Assembly (NCBI RefSeq): GCF_018336975.1
Contig: NZ_CP025572.1
Span: forward strand, 3,871,030 to 3,935,029
Direction: 5' to 3'
From: Marinomonas sp. CT5
GTDB lineage: Bacteria > Pseudomonadota > Gammaproteobacteria > Pseudomonadales > Marinomonadaceae
DNA: 64,000 nucleotides
Below, in pieces: positions 45,398-54,310 of this stretch. Each line of letters begins with the position of its first letter. Positions within the stretch are counted from its first letter, which is position 1. The notes beneath the pieces are model-generated. The model ran no database searches. It saw only the letters and a program-made list of their open reading frames with translations, and was not told where the DNA came from. Position numbers and translations under genes: made by a program.

Positions 45398-47161
45398 CTA
45401 ACGATTAAGTATCCTTTCAAACTGCAGACTCAATTGATTTAGCTCATCCCGCCATTGCTTTTGCTTAGCAGGCTTTTGACGCTTAGCTTTACGAGCGAGA
45501 TCCTCTGCCAACAATTTTTCCAGCTCACATATACGTTCCAATATTTGTTCCTCATCCGCCATGGTTTCTATCTTTATCGACTCACCTTGGAATACATTAG
45601 ATTGAATGGTTTCTTGCTGTTTGTCTCTGGATGCACAGCTCAGTTCACCACCCTGAGAGGCGAAATAGACATCACTATCGTGCAGTTCAACCAGCTGGCC
45701 ATCGCGAATCCACCAAAAACGCGTCGCTATATTTTGAATAAAGCGTTGGTCATGAGAGGTAAACAACAAGGACACACCCTCTTGCGTTAGATCGGACTCC
45801 AACTCTTCCTTACCTTGTAAATCAATGTGGTTGGTCGGCTCATCCATGATCAGCAAGTTCGGTTGATCTAGCAGAAACGTTAGCAACAAAATACGCGCCC
45901 TTTCGCCACCACTGAGCACATTGACACGTCGGCCATGATCAAGATAGGGAAAGCCCCACTGGATCAAGACTCGGCGAATTTCTTCTTGGCTGGCACTGCA
46001 GTTTTGCCGAATCCAATCGGCTATGCCTAGTTCAACATTGAACTGCTCTAGTTCTTGGTCGAAATAGCCAATACGCACATTGGGGTTAAATCGAGTTGCA
46101 CTCTGCTCACTAACACCTCGTTGATACACGGCCATCAAGTGCTCAATACAGCTGGATTTACCACTGCCATTCGTCCCCAACAAAGCAACACGATCACCAG
46201 GACGAAAGTTCAAATCGGCAATGCGAAATAGTGGGCGTCCATCAGGGCTGGCAATCGTTTCATTTTCAAAAACAAAGACTTGCTTGGTTTTTAAAAACTC
46301 ACTGTCAACCTTCAACGACAAGCCTGAGCCTCGGCTCACGAAGGTTTTATTGATTTCCAGTTTATCGATACGCTTTTCCATCGATTTGGCTTTGCGTGCT
46401 AAATCTTCGTTATCATAGACTTGGCCCCAAGTGGCTAGTCGCTTGGCACTGCTCTTTAATTTATCGATCTCCTTTTCTTCCGCTTCCCGTGTTTTTCGGG
46501 CCGCTTCATCCTGATCAGCCAATGCATCTTTCGCTTGTGAGTAAGGAAGGTGAAAGGCATAACAGCGCTCATCACGTAACCATAAGGTCCGTTGTGTCAC
46601 CGAGTCCAATAGATCACGATCATGGGAGATCATCAAAAATGACGGCACATCCGGTAAGCTCAAGTAACGTTTTAAGAAATACATGGCTTTACCGTCCATA
46701 TGATTGCCCGGTTCATCAAGCAACAATAATTCAGGTTCTTGTATGACGGCTCTAGCGAATAACACGAGGTTTTTCTGGCCACCGCTAAGGGTATTTAAGG
46801 GGCGTTGCACAATGACATCATCAAAACCAAGCTGTTGCAGCAAGGTGTCCACTTGATAACCGCGAATGACTTGTTCCTCTATAGGAATAGTATCCAGCAC
46901 AGCTTGATGGGCTGAAATTACTTCTAACTCAGGAGCTAAAAATTGCTCAACCAACCCAATTCTAAGCCCACGTTGCCGATGTAACTGACCACTATCAAAA
47001 GAGAGTTCCCCAAGAAGGAGTTTTAATAAAGTAGATTTTCCGCAACCATTATGGCCAACAAGACCAATACGATCACCAGATTCAATAGAAAAAGATAAAG
47101 ACTCAAACAGATGTTTACTACCCGCTTGAAAAGATAATTCAATAACAGAAATTAAAGACAT
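45398..47161 (-). CDS. ABC-F family ATPase (ribosome-associated)
   Basis: A 587-aa protein with two ABC domains on one chain and no membrane segments. Domain 1: GHNGCGKST at 36-44, signature LSGGQKN, LLLLDEPGNHMD (Gly replaces the usual Thr). Domain 2: GTNGSGKSS, LSGGERARIL, LLIMDEPTNHID. The linker between them is charged and helical (about 235-290), as expected for the element that reaches the ribosomal P site, and a lysine-rich coiled coil ends the protein. ABC-F proteins act on the ribosome as translation factors or antibiotic-protection factors. It does not look like one of the four E. coli housekeeping types by length, and it is preceded by a leader ORF with alternative stems, typical of inducible protection factors. 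Confidence 0.88.
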   Translation of the reverse strand: MSLISVIELSFQAGSKHLFESLSFSIESGDRIGLVGHNGCGKSTLLKLLLGELSFDSGQLHRQRGLRIGLVEQFLAPELEVISAHQAVLDTIPIEEQVIRGYQVDTLLQQLGFDDVIVQRPLNTLSGGQKNLVLFARAVIQEPELLLLDEPGNHMDGKAMYFLKRYLSLPDVPSFLMISHDRDLLDSVTQRTLWLRDERCYAFHLPYSQAKDALADQDEAARKTREAEEKEIDKLKSSAKRLATWGQVYDNEDLARKAKSMEKRIDKLEINKTFVSRGSGLSLKVDSEFLKTKQVFVFENETIASPDGRPLFRIADLNFRPGDRVALLGTNGSGKSSCIEHLMAVYQRGVSEQSATRFNPNVRIGYFDQELEQFNVELGIADWIRQNCSASQEEIRRVLIQWGFPYLDHGRRVNVLSGGERARILLLTFLLDQPNLLIMDEPTNHIDLQGKEELESDLTQEGVSLLFTSHDQRFIQNIATRFWWIRDGQLVELHDSDVYFASQGGELSCASRDKQQETIQSNVFQGESIKIETMADEEQILERICELEKLLAEDLARKAKRQKPAKQKQWRDELNQLSLQFERILNR

Positions 47162-47165
47162 AAGT

Positions 47166-47266
47166 CACCTATGCGCAAAATATCAAAAAGATATGCACAG
47201 ATGAGCACTGACAATGTTTAGAAATGAGGTATCAGCGAAATCTGTGCGTTAACAACAAATTTGCGC
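47166..47266 (-). promoter_or_regulatory. Putative attenuator: alternative RNA stems between leader ORF and ABC-F start
   Basis: Read on the minus strand. (i) GCACAGAT (47247-47240) right after the leader stop pairs with ATCTGTGC (47202-47195), supported by an inner CGCTGA/TCAGTG pairing, then ATATCTTTTTGATATTTT follows. (ii) GCGCAAA inside the leader ORF (47266-47260) can instead pair with TTTGCGC (47179-47173), three bases before the ABC-F Shine-Dalgarno AGGTG (47170-47166). A ribosome held at the end of the leader would cover arms of both. Mechanism inferred. Confidence 0.55.
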
Positions 47267-47329
47267 TGAGCGTGAATCACCAAGATGAAATGCGAAATCT
47301 AATTCACATTGATATGCAATTTCTTGCAT
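47249..47329 (-). CDS. 26-aa leader peptide upstream of ABC-F gene
   Basis: ATG at 47329 is preceded by a near-perfect Shine-Dalgarno (AAAGGAGG, six-base spacing), stronger than that of the ABC-F gene itself. The frame encodes 26 residues starting MQEIAYQCELDFAF and ending SAQICC before TAA (47249-47251). The stop is one base ahead of an 8-bp stem that precedes the ABC-F gene. Position, size and structure suggest a regulatory nascent peptide. I do not recognise the sequence. Confidence 0.6.
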   Translation of the reverse strand: MQEIAYQCELDFAFHLGDSRSAQICC

Positions 47330-47414
47330 CGGTAGCCTCCTTTGTTAGGTTGATTGGATTTAAAAGTATACGTCTGAAAGTCAAAATATCAATGACATAA
47401 AGATATTTAAAACC

Positions 47415-48308
47415 TCATCCCCCCTCTTCTTCCATCAAATTCCAAAAGGCTTCAACCAGCGGGTTTTTCAGCCCCTTCTTCAGTGCAAACAAGCCAATAT
47501 CGTACGGTTCCAACTCAGGCTGCACATCTAACACTTTAATTCGGTCTACTAACGGACTGTTATCCAGGACAATTTTTGGCACTACGCCAATCCCAAAGCC
47601 CAAACTCACCATGCTCACAATCGCCTCGTTACCGGTCACTTGGGCGTAAATTCGTGGCGCAATGTCATGCTGGCGAAACCATTCATCAACACGCGTTCGA
47701 GACACACCACTTTCCGATAAAATCATCGGGATATTTGCCCACTCCTCTGGGCTGGTCGGTGTGACAGTTGGAACATTGGGTACTTGCTGTTCGAGGGGAG
47801 CAATAAACAATAAAGGAGAAATCGCAATGGGTTTAAATTCGAGGCCACGAGGCAAATGACTGGGACGCGCCGCAATGGTGATGTCTTCTTTGCCATCCAA
47901 AATATGCGCAATAGCGTGCTCAGGGTCACCCGTTCGCAACTTTATTTCTATGGCTGGGTAAGCAATTCGAAAGTGTCGAAGCAGTTCGTATAAAAAGCTG
48001 TAACTCGCTGTGACCGATCCATAAAGACTAATCTCACCACTAAGTTGATCGGAATTATCCGTCAGTTCATGACGTATCAAGCTCCATTGTCGGCTGGTAT
48101 CACGGGCGTATTTAAGAAATTTTTGCCCTTCCTGAGTCAACACCACCGTGCGATTATCGCGATTAAACAACGCAACACCAAGCTCTTCTTCCAAGTGTCG
48201 AATATTGCGTGACAAAGCCGAAATACTAATATGACATTCATCACTCGCCCGGCCAAAGTTAAGCGTTTCCGATAACACCAGAAACTGCTTGATGGTTTTA
48301 ATATTCAT
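47415..48308 (-). CDS. ilvY: LysR-family activator of ilvC
   Basis: A 297-aa LysR protein from the ATG at 48308, where the alignment with E. coli IlvY begins (the frame continues to 48389 without homology). Shared segments: FGRASDECHISISALSRNIR, FNRDNRTVVLT, SGEISLYGSVTASYS, EIKLRTGDPEHA, GNEAIVSMVSLGFGIGVVP and VEAFWNL. IlvY activates ilvC when acetolactate or acetohydroxybutyrate accumulates and represses itself, normally from a shared divergent promoter. Here ilvC starts 7.7 kb away. An operator-like block remains 44 bases upstream of this start. Confidence 0.9.
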   Translation of the reverse strand: MNIKTIKQFLVLSETLNFGRASDECHISISALSRNIRHLEEELGVALFNRDNRTVVLTQEGQKFLKYARDTSRQWSLIRHELTDNSDQLSGEISLYGSVTASYSFLYELLRHFRIAYPAIEIKLRTGDPEHAIAHILDGKEDITIAARPSHLPRGLEFKPIAISPLLFIAPLEQQVPNVPTVTPTSPEEWANIPMILSESGVSRTRVDEWFRQHDIAPRIYAQVTGNEAIVSMVSLGFGIGVVPKIVLDNSPLVDRIKVLDVQPELEPYDIGLFALKKGLKNPLVEAFWNLMEEEGG

Positions 48309-48351
48309 AACACAAGTCACCCAGATGCATTTCGTATCATCATAAAACATG

Positions 48352-48388
48352 TTTGCAAAAAATGGGACGTTATGTTGAAAATGTATCA
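48352..48388. promoter_or_regulatory. IlvY operator-like block, left copy
   Basis: TTTGCAAAAAATGGGAC (48352-48368) followed by GTTATGTTGAAAATGTATCA (48369-48388). The first 17 bases are identical, and 13 of the next 20, to a block at 55869-55905 upstream of ilvC, in the same orientation. Probably the ancestral ilvY-ilvC operator, kept next to each gene. Confidence 0.65.
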
Positions 48389-48476
48389 AAAAAAACCACT
48401 CTGTTTAAAGTGGCCTTCGCATTTCTTCAAAAAAATTATCGATGCTTTGTATAACTTAAAACTAGCCCTTCAGTTT

Positions 48477-49544
48477 CTACCAGACACGCCCTCTCGCTGA
48501 AACCGCTACTTTCTTAAATGTTCCATCAGAGCTTTGCAAATGAATATAATCAAATAGATTACTAACCACACAGGAATGGTTAGGTATTATATGTAATTGA
48601 TCCCCTATTTTTGGACGTGCTTCACACTCTGAAAAATCAATACAACCATGCTCTTCACTTAAAGCGTAAATATTCGCCTTAGGATATTTCTCGACATAAC
48701 CGTACCCGTTTAAGCCTAATAAATCTGAACTTAACGATTTTGAACCCGCATCCACAATAACTCTATCTTGCGTAGGAGTACTAACGACTGTCGTTAAAAT
48801 TTTCAACGCACAATCATCAAAAGTACAGGTGTTATTGTGTACTAAAGAACGGTCATTATAGATATAGGTTCCAACACGATATTCCGTCGCCTCAGTGAAA
48901 ACACTCGCATTATACAAACCCGGTGTACCGCCAGTACTAATGACTTCTGGAGTAAGACCAACGTCTTCGCAAAGTTTTTTTGCATTCCCCAGCCATTCAT
49001 TTGCTGTTTCAGATTTTTTAGGATGGGGATAAGTTAATAAACCAACAAAACGAGTCGCATTAGAGGAGTCAATATATTGGGCTAATTTCTGAGCGTCAAC
49101 TGGGCTCTGTACACCACAACGACCAGCTCCCGTATCACATTCGACTAATATACGAATTTCGCTATTCGCTTGTGTGAAAACAGAAGATAACTGACTGACA
49201 ACTTCTTCACTGTCGGCCACTACCGTAAGAGAAACTCTCTGCGCCAGTGCAACGAGTCGAGAAAGCTTTTCAGTACCAAGAATATTAAAAGTAATTAATA
49301 TGTCTTTGATTCCTGCATCGGCAAAGATTTCGGCCTCTGATATTTTCTGACAATTGATTCCCACAGCGCCTGCTTTTAATTGTCGAACCGCAAATTCAGG
49401 GATTTTATGTGTTTTGATGTGTGGACGTAACGTCAAATTATGCTCATTACAATACTGCTGAAAACGTGAAATATTACGTTCAACAATAACGTCGTCTACA
49501 ATAATGCAAGGTGTCTCTAATTGATTAATATTATTAAATATCAT
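48477..49544 (-). CDS. D-threonine aldolase / D-serine dehydratase (DSD1)-like PLP enzyme
   Basis: A 355-aa fold-III (alanine-racemase-type) protein. The PLP lysine is Lys44 in LRPHIKTHK, and the metal-binding His-x-Cys occurs near the C-terminus (PNHSCVVSN), as in eukaryotic-type D-serine dehydratases and D-threonine aldolases. Other family segments: GAVGINCQKISEAE, VECDTGAGRCGV, STGGTPGLYN. It acts on D-beta-hydroxy amino acids by aldol cleavage or dehydration. Its start overlaps the M81 peptidase gene by 11 bases. A dehydratase would release an enamine, fitting the RidA gene of the same island. Confidence 0.82.
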   Translation of the reverse strand: MIFNNINQLETPCIIVDDVIVERNISRFQQYCNEHNLTLRPHIKTHKIPEFAVRQLKAGAVGINCQKISEAEIFADAGIKDILITFNILGTEKLSRLVALAQRVSLTVVADSEEVVSQLSSVFTQANSEIRILVECDTGAGRCGVQSPVDAQKLAQYIDSSNATRFVGLLTYPHPKKSETANEWLGNAKKLCEDVGLTPEVISTGGTPGLYNASVFTEATEYRVGTYIYNDRSLVHNNTCTFDDCALKILTTVVSTPTQDRVIVDAGSKSLSSDLLGLNGYGYVEKYPKANIYALSEEHGCIDFSECEARPKIGDQLHIIPNHSCVVSNLFDYIHLQSSDGTFKKVAVSARGRVW

Positions 49545-50991
49545 GGGGATTCTCCACTATAGGCCATATTGGGCGTATAAGCTTTTTGTACTTATTGGTT
49601 TTTGGATCACTTGGATAAGGTGCGCCACAATCAATATAAACAATGGTATCTGTGATTTTCGAAAAAGCACCGTAAAAATGATTAGTCGACTTAACAATCA
49701 GCATGCTTTTGGAAAGTGGATCAATGCCCATATTCGAAAATAAATCCGGAGAAAAAGCCTGGGCTCGATTGGAGTTTAAAATCACTTCAATACCATTTAA
49801 TTCAATACAAACGGCGTCGCCTAATGGAACCATACTATCGCCGAAACTCTGCATTGCTTTTCTAACGGTGCGCTTTACTTTTACTAAGGCGTCCACAGGG
49901 CCTCCTGCGGTATTACATGACTTACCACCAAAACGCAGAGTTAGGTTTGCACCTTCTCCTGCTGCTAAGCAAAAGCGTACTGCTACGGGATCCCAAATAG
50001 AGCCAATAGCAGCATTGTCGACACCAAGTGCTAATAATTTTTTAAGTAGAATGGTTGAGTCCCCTGCCACACCACCACCTGGGTTATCCCAAACGTCCGC
50101 AACCACAACAGGCTTGCTATGACTTGCCATAGCCTCTCGTAAACCTTCATCTGGATTAAAAAAACGAGGCCGTGTTTTTCCTCTAAATGAAAAGAGTTCC
50201 ATACCCAACTCAGCGGCTAATTTACTTCCCAGCACAGCCTGATCATCCGTTACAACAATCATTTGAGTGCCCATTTCAGGAACATCACCCGCCATAAAGC
50301 CATGAATAGCAGATATTGATAAAACCCCGCCTTGCTTCTCAAGGCTGATCATCTTATCCACAAAGCTACGCATTGGTTCAATACTCGTTGGTAAAACCTC
50401 AATCATTCGGCAATCAAAGGTAGAAATAACTGGTCGAATTTCACCTCGCATAGCTTGAATAGTAAGATCAACGACCTCTTCAGCACGTTCAACAAAATCC
50501 GTATGGGGAAATTCCTTGAATGCCACTAAGATATCGGCATTTTTTACTCTCTTTGCAGTAAGGTGACTATGTGGATCCAGCTCAGCAGAAACAACTACAT
50601 TAGGACCTACAATTTGACGAATATTTGAAAGTAAATCGCCCTCACAATCATCGTACCCTTGAGCCACCATGGCTCCATGTAACCCGAGTATCACACCATC
50701 AACCGGCATGGCCTCTTTAAGCTGTTGCAAAACTTCATCACGAAGTCCTTCGTAAGTATTTCTGTTAACTAGACCTGCAGGTTCAGCCCAGGTTGCTGTG
50801 CCTTCAACTAATTCCCAACCCAATTTAGGTATTTTCTGACGACATACAATATGCGTTGCACTGCATAGAGTCGGAGTATCGGGGTGCTCTCCAGGCAAAG
50901 CATAAAAGGATTCCTTAAATGAACTAATATCAGTTGGAATAGGTGAAAATGTGTTTGTTTCCGTTGCAATGGAAGCGACAAATACTTTCAT
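49534..50991 (-). CDS. M81 family metallopeptidase (MlrC/microcystinase-like)
   Basis: A 485-aa protein of the DUF1485/MlrC family. Zinc-ligand-type motifs are seen: SAELDPHSHLT with the DxHxH pattern, and ETNTFSPIPTD at the N-terminus; AIHGFMAGDVPEMGTQMIVVTD is a family block (residues about 228-249), and VVADVWDNPGGGVAGDST precedes the C-terminal domain. MlrC finishes the breakdown of microcystin in sphingomonads, but most relatives sit beside transporters in amino-acid or peptide catabolic clusters, as here, and their substrates are unknown. It follows the TRAP binding-protein gene. Confidence 0.85.
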   Translation of the reverse strand: MKVFVASIATETNTFSPIPTDISSFKESFYALPGEHPDTPTLCSATHIVCRQKIPKLGWELVEGTATWAEPAGLVNRNTYEGLRDEVLQQLKEAMPVDGVILGLHGAMVAQGYDDCEGDLLSNIRQIVGPNVVVSAELDPHSHLTAKRVKNADILVAFKEFPHTDFVERAEEVVDLTIQAMRGEIRPVISTFDCRMIEVLPTSIEPMRSFVDKMISLEKQGGVLSISAIHGFMAGDVPEMGTQMIVVTDDQAVLGSKLAAELGMELFSFRGKTRPRFFNPDEGLREAMASHSKPVVVADVWDNPGGGVAGDSTILLKKLLALGVDNAAIGSIWDPVAVRFCLAAGEGANLTLRFGGKSCNTAGGPVDALVKVKRTVRKAMQSFGDSMVPLGDAVCIELNGIEVILNSNRAQAFSPDLFSNMGIDPLSKSMLIVKSTNHFYGAFSKITDTIVYIDCGAPYPSDPKTNKYKKLIRPIWPIVENPHDI

Positions 50992-51046
50992 AATGATTCT
51001 TCTTTTGACCTAAGGCGCTCAGCAAATAAAAAATTCAGTACAGAAG

Positions 51047-51101
51047 TAGCGTTGAAACCACCTTATTTTGTATAAAAATGAACAAAAGGATTTCAACGCT
51101 A
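51047..51101 (-). terminator. Stem-loop after TRAP binding-protein gene
   Basis: TAGCGTTGAAA (51047-51057) pairs with TTTCAACGCTA (51091-51101), an 11-bp perfect stem with a 33-base loop, directly after the leftward binding-protein gene. No T-tract follows, so it more likely protects the upstream mRNA than ends transcription. Confidence 0.5.
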
Positions 51102-51114
51102 TTTAGAAAGGTTA

Positions 51115-52176
51115 TTAATTTAAGTACTGCTTATTGTTAGCCTCATCGACAGATGCTCTAAATTTATTCAATAGCTCAGTCCCTTTATCTCCAAGTTGAT
51201 TCTGCACTAAGTCGATGATGACTGGCTGAGTTGCCTTCTTGAAGAGTTCTCGCTCTTCAGGCGTAATAGAGTTAATTTGCATTTTGTCACTCAAACCAGC
51301 AATACCACGATCATCTGACGCTTCAATAATACGAGCAAGCCCTCGGCTAGCAACGATGCCAGAGTAAGTAGCTGATCGAATGATTTTTTGCTCTTCAGCA
51401 GTTAGGCCATCAAAAAAGTCCTTATTCATCATGAATGTATAAGGAGCAAATAAATGATTAGTCAAAGTAAGATACTTTTGTACTTCATAGAATTTAGAGA
51501 ACGATACTGTTGGGATTGGATTCATCTGACCATCAATAACACCAGTTTGAAGCCCTGAATAAACTTCTCCCCAAGCCAAAGGATAAGCTTCACCACCTAA
51601 TGCTTGAATTATTTTTTGATGCGAAGGTAAGGTCATAGTACGAATACGCACTCCTTTAAAGTCATCCAATGTATTAATAGGATGAACTGAGTTGGTGATT
51701 GAAAAGAAGCCACCAGTGTCAGGAAAACCTAATACCTCAACCCCCCCAACAGTATCATTGATATCTTTAGCTAGAGTCTTACCAAACTCTCCATCAAAAA
51801 CATCATACGTTGCAGCATTATTATCAAAAGCAAAAGCAAGATCGAGAACACCAATACGAGGATAATAAGAAGACAGTGCACCAGTAGAAGTAAGAGTGGC
51901 CTGCAAGATATTGTCTTTAACTTGCTGCACATGCTCTTTTGCGCTACCTAGTTGATTATTAGGAAAAATTTCTACTTTAATTTCTCCATTTGTCGCTGAC
52001 TCAACAATATTTTTAAACACACCAGCGAAAGCTTGAGCAGGGTTATCCATTATATCCGCTTTGTTATCATGCCCAAAACGAATGGTTTTTTCAGCTTGCG
52101 CAGTCATTGGCAAAGCCGCCATCATAAAAGCACACACTGTTGTGAATCCGAATGATTTCAAAAAGGTATTTTTCAT
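51115..52176 (-). CDS. TRAP transporter substrate-binding protein (DctP type)
   Basis: A 353-aa periplasmic protein with a signal peptide (1-28, MTAQA before EKTIRFGHD). DctP signatures: FPNNQLGSAKEHVQQVKDN, the arginine of FKGVRIRTMTLP that binds the ligand carboxylate, and EVYSGLQTGVIDGQMNP. It delivers a carboxylate-containing compound to the DctQM membrane pair encoded upstream. The neighbouring M81 peptidase and D-amino-acid-type PLP enzyme suggest an amino-acid derivative as ligand. Confidence 0.9.
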   Translation of the reverse strand: MKNTFLKSFGFTTVCAFMMAALPMTAQAEKTIRFGHDNKADIMDNPAQAFAGVFKNIVESATNGEIKVEIFPNNQLGSAKEHVQQVKDNILQATLTSTGALSSYYPRIGVLDLAFAFDNNAATYDVFDGEFGKTLAKDINDTVGGVEVLGFPDTGGFFSITNSVHPINTLDDFKGVRIRTMTLPSHQKIIQALGGEAYPLAWGEVYSGLQTGVIDGQMNPIPTVSFSKFYEVQKYLTLTNHLFAPYTFMMNKDFFDGLTAEEQKIIRSATYSGIVASRGLARIIEASDDRGIAGLSDKMQINSITPEERELFKKATQPVIIDLVQNQLGDKGTELLNKFRASVDEANNKQYLN

Positions 52177-52221
52177 TGTATTTCTCCGTAGTGATTAATG
52201 TTGTTTTCTATTTGGTTATTA

Positions 52222-53499
52222 CTAAAAACCTAATAACCGAGGAATGAATAATGCTAGCGTTGGGGAAAAAGCGAACACTAATAAAATCGCGAGTTCACCA
52301 ATCAAAAATGGCCATAGATCTATAGCTATTTTTTCCATCTTTTCACCTGTCACTGAGGACAAAACAAAAAGACATGCCCCCACAGGTGGAGTCATAAGAG
52401 AAATGTTGAGTGCCAATACAAAAACAATCCCTGCATGCAAAGGATTCATACCGATACTTTGTGTAAGAGGTACCAGTATCGGAGCTAGAATAATCAACAT
52501 CGCAGTGATATCCATCAAGGTGCCAATGATTAGCAGCAAAGCAATTATCAATAGCAAAATAATATTTGGGTTAGAGGACACACTTAGAACTGCACTGGCA
52601 ATAGTTTGAGGAATATGCATAAAGCTCAACCACCAACCAAGTATCGATGCCGCGGCAATAATTAAGAAAATAACACCGGTGATTCTTCCTGTTCTGATCA
52701 ACATATGCATCAAATCACTGAAGCTAATACAGCGATAAACAACCACACCAATAAATAATGCATAAGCAACGGCAATAGACGCCGCTTCTGTTGGAGTCAC
52801 TACACCAAAAAGGATGCCACCCAACACAATAAGCGGCATAATTAAGGCTAAAATAGAGGATTGAAACGCAGTAAATATTACTTTCAAGCTTGCTCGACGC
52901 TCGCTTTTAGGTAAGTTTTTTCGTTTACCAAGTGTGCTGATGATTGCCATACAAACAACACAAATTAACAATCCTGGAAGGATCCCGGTCGCAAAAAGAC
53001 CACCAATAGATACCCCCATTAACGAACCATACACAACCATAAGACCTGAAGGCGGGATGGTTGGCCCAATGATAGAACCTGCCGCGGTGACAGCACAGGC
53101 AAAAGGCCTGCTATACCCTTCTTTAACCATAGCGGGAACTAGAGTTCGTCCAAAAGCAGCGGCATCGGCGGTAGCGGCTCCAGTAATACCAGAGAAGAAA
53201 ACGGAAGAAAGCATATTCGTATGTGCTAACCCTCCTCTAAAATGTCCCACCAGTACTTGTGCAAACAGTACCAATCGATTAGTAATTCCCGTGTGGTTCA
53301 TTATCTCACCCGCTAAAATGAAAAATGGCATCGCGAGAAAAGGAAAAATGTTCAGACCATTAAAAACCTTACTAGGTGCTAGAGCGATAAAATGCATTCC
53401 ACCAACGTCAGCCAGCCCGACAATTCCAGCTACAGCCATGACAATGCCCACAGGCAACCCTAAAATTAACAAACCAAAAAATACAAAAAAAACAATCAT
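52222..53499 (-). CDS. TRAP transporter large permease (DctM type)
   Basis: A 425-aa membrane protein with 12 or so helices. Family marks: FFILAGEIMNHTGIT, HTNMLSSVFFSGITGAATADAAAFG, GSIIGPTIPPSG, and the second repeat GTLMDITAMLIILAPILVP and ALNISLMTPPVGACLFV. It carries sodium-coupled transport. The start overlaps the DctQ gene end by 4 bases, with GGAGG before its ATG. Confidence 0.93.
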   Translation of the reverse strand: MIVFFVFFGLLILGLPVGIVMAVAGIVGLADVGGMHFIALAPSKVFNGLNIFPFLAMPFFILAGEIMNHTGITNRLVLFAQVLVGHFRGGLAHTNMLSSVFFSGITGAATADAAAFGRTLVPAMVKEGYSRPFACAVTAAGSIIGPTIPPSGLMVVYGSLMGVSIGGLFATGILPGLLICVVCMAIISTLGKRKNLPKSERRASLKVIFTAFQSSILALIMPLIVLGGILFGVVTPTEAASIAVAYALFIGVVVYRCISFSDLMHMLIRTGRITGVIFLIIAAASILGWWLSFMHIPQTIASAVLSVSSNPNIILLLIIALLLIIGTLMDITAMLIILAPILVPLTQSIGMNPLHAGIVFVLALNISLMTPPVGACLFVLSSVTGEKMEKIAIDLWPFLIGELAILLVFAFSPTLALFIPRLLGF

Positions 53500-54080
53500 A
53501 TATCAGTACCTCCAAGAGCATCATCATTGGTGTATAAACGGCCGAAGTCTCGAATCAGTGCGAATAAGGTTTGTACAGCAGAAAGCCCAAAAGTAACGGG
53601 TATGACGGCATAAGGAATAAACATGGACATACCGAAAACCATTGAGGCTTGCTGTAGGCCCTTTTCAGCAAAAGTGGCACCAGTGAAAGCAATGAGAGTA
53701 AATAAGATAAATGCGACTAAATCCAAAATCACATTAACAATACGTAGGACTCTTGTGGATAAACGATTTTGCAATATAGCTAGGCCGATATGCTCACGTC
53801 GATAGCAGCAGCAAGGAACTGCTAACAATATTCCCCAAATCATGATGTAACGGGCCAGTTCTTCTGTCCATGGAATTTGCCAGTGAAATAAATATCTAGC
53901 CACCACACCAAGCCAAACATCAAGAATCAAAATTAAAATTAATAAGCCTACAACACGCTCATTTAACCAATTAATTCTATTACCAATATTTTCAACACTG
54001 TTTTGCATAACAGATAAAAAAAATACTTTATCTGACTGGGTATTATTTACTGTTGTGTCTTTGGAATTCTTATTGAGCAT
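53496..54080 (-). CDS. TRAP transporter small permease (DctQ type)
   Basis: A 194-aa membrane protein with four helices and the DctQ motif WTEELARYIMIWGILL (about 71-86) plus the conserved EHIG pattern (REHIGLAIL). It begins the leftward operon dctQ-dctM-dctP-M81-PLP enzyme. No clear ribosome binding site precedes the ATG at 54080. A palindrome shared with the rpiR-type promoter lies 66 bases upstream. Confidence 0.88.
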   Translation of the reverse strand: MLNKNSKDTTVNNTQSDKVFFLSVMQNSVENIGNRINWLNERVVGLLILILILDVWLGVVARYLFHWQIPWTEELARYIMIWGILLAVPCCCYRREHIGLAILQNRLSTRVLRIVNVILDLVAFILFTLIAFTGATFAEKGLQQASMVFGMSMFIPYAVIPVTFGLSAVQTLFALIRDFGRLYTNDDALGGTDI

Positions 54081-54145
54081 ATTTTTAAGACCATGTTTAG
54101 AATTAAAAAAATTACTGAAGATAAAAACATCGCTATTTTCAAAAA

Positions 54146-54158
54146 ATAACGACGTTAT
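54146..54158. promoter_or_regulatory. Palindrome ATAACG-A-CGTTAT upstream of TRAP operon
   Basis: ATAACGACGTTAT, 66 bases upstream of dctQ. The same dyad with T in the centre occurs at 54853-54865 before the rpiR-type gene, so both are candidate sites for that regulator. Confidence 0.55.
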
Positions 54159-54204
54159 CTACAGAGGCCAATCTATTTTCTAAAAGCAATTAAAAAGCTA
54201 TTTT

Positions 54205-54223
54205 TGTGAAAATTTATTTCACA
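54205..54223. promoter_or_regulatory. Palindrome TGTGAAA-N5-TTTCACA
   Basis: TGTGAAA-ATTTA-TTTCACA is a perfect dyad between the divergent dctQ and ridA-type genes. A second, weaker copy (TAAGAAA-ATTAT-TTTCACA) lies at 54278-54296, next to the ridA ribosome binding site. The arm spacing is too wide for CRP (N9 between TGTGA and TCACA rather than N6), so another regulator is expected. Confidence 0.5.
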
Positions 54224-54310
54224 ATACCCCTCGATTATGATCAAATATCCACCACGGTCAACAATTATTGCCGTTTTTAAGAAAATTATTTTCACAAAGT
54301 GAGGTTTTTT

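Noticed and set aside
49534..50991. A microcystin-degradation (mlr) cluster
   Set aside because: Only the MlrC-like gene is present; no mlrA, mlrB or mlrD relatives were found, and M81 proteins are common in other catabolic loci.
54205..54223. CRP site TGTGA...TCACA
   Set aside because: The half-sites are separated by 9 bases rather than the 6 needed for CRP.
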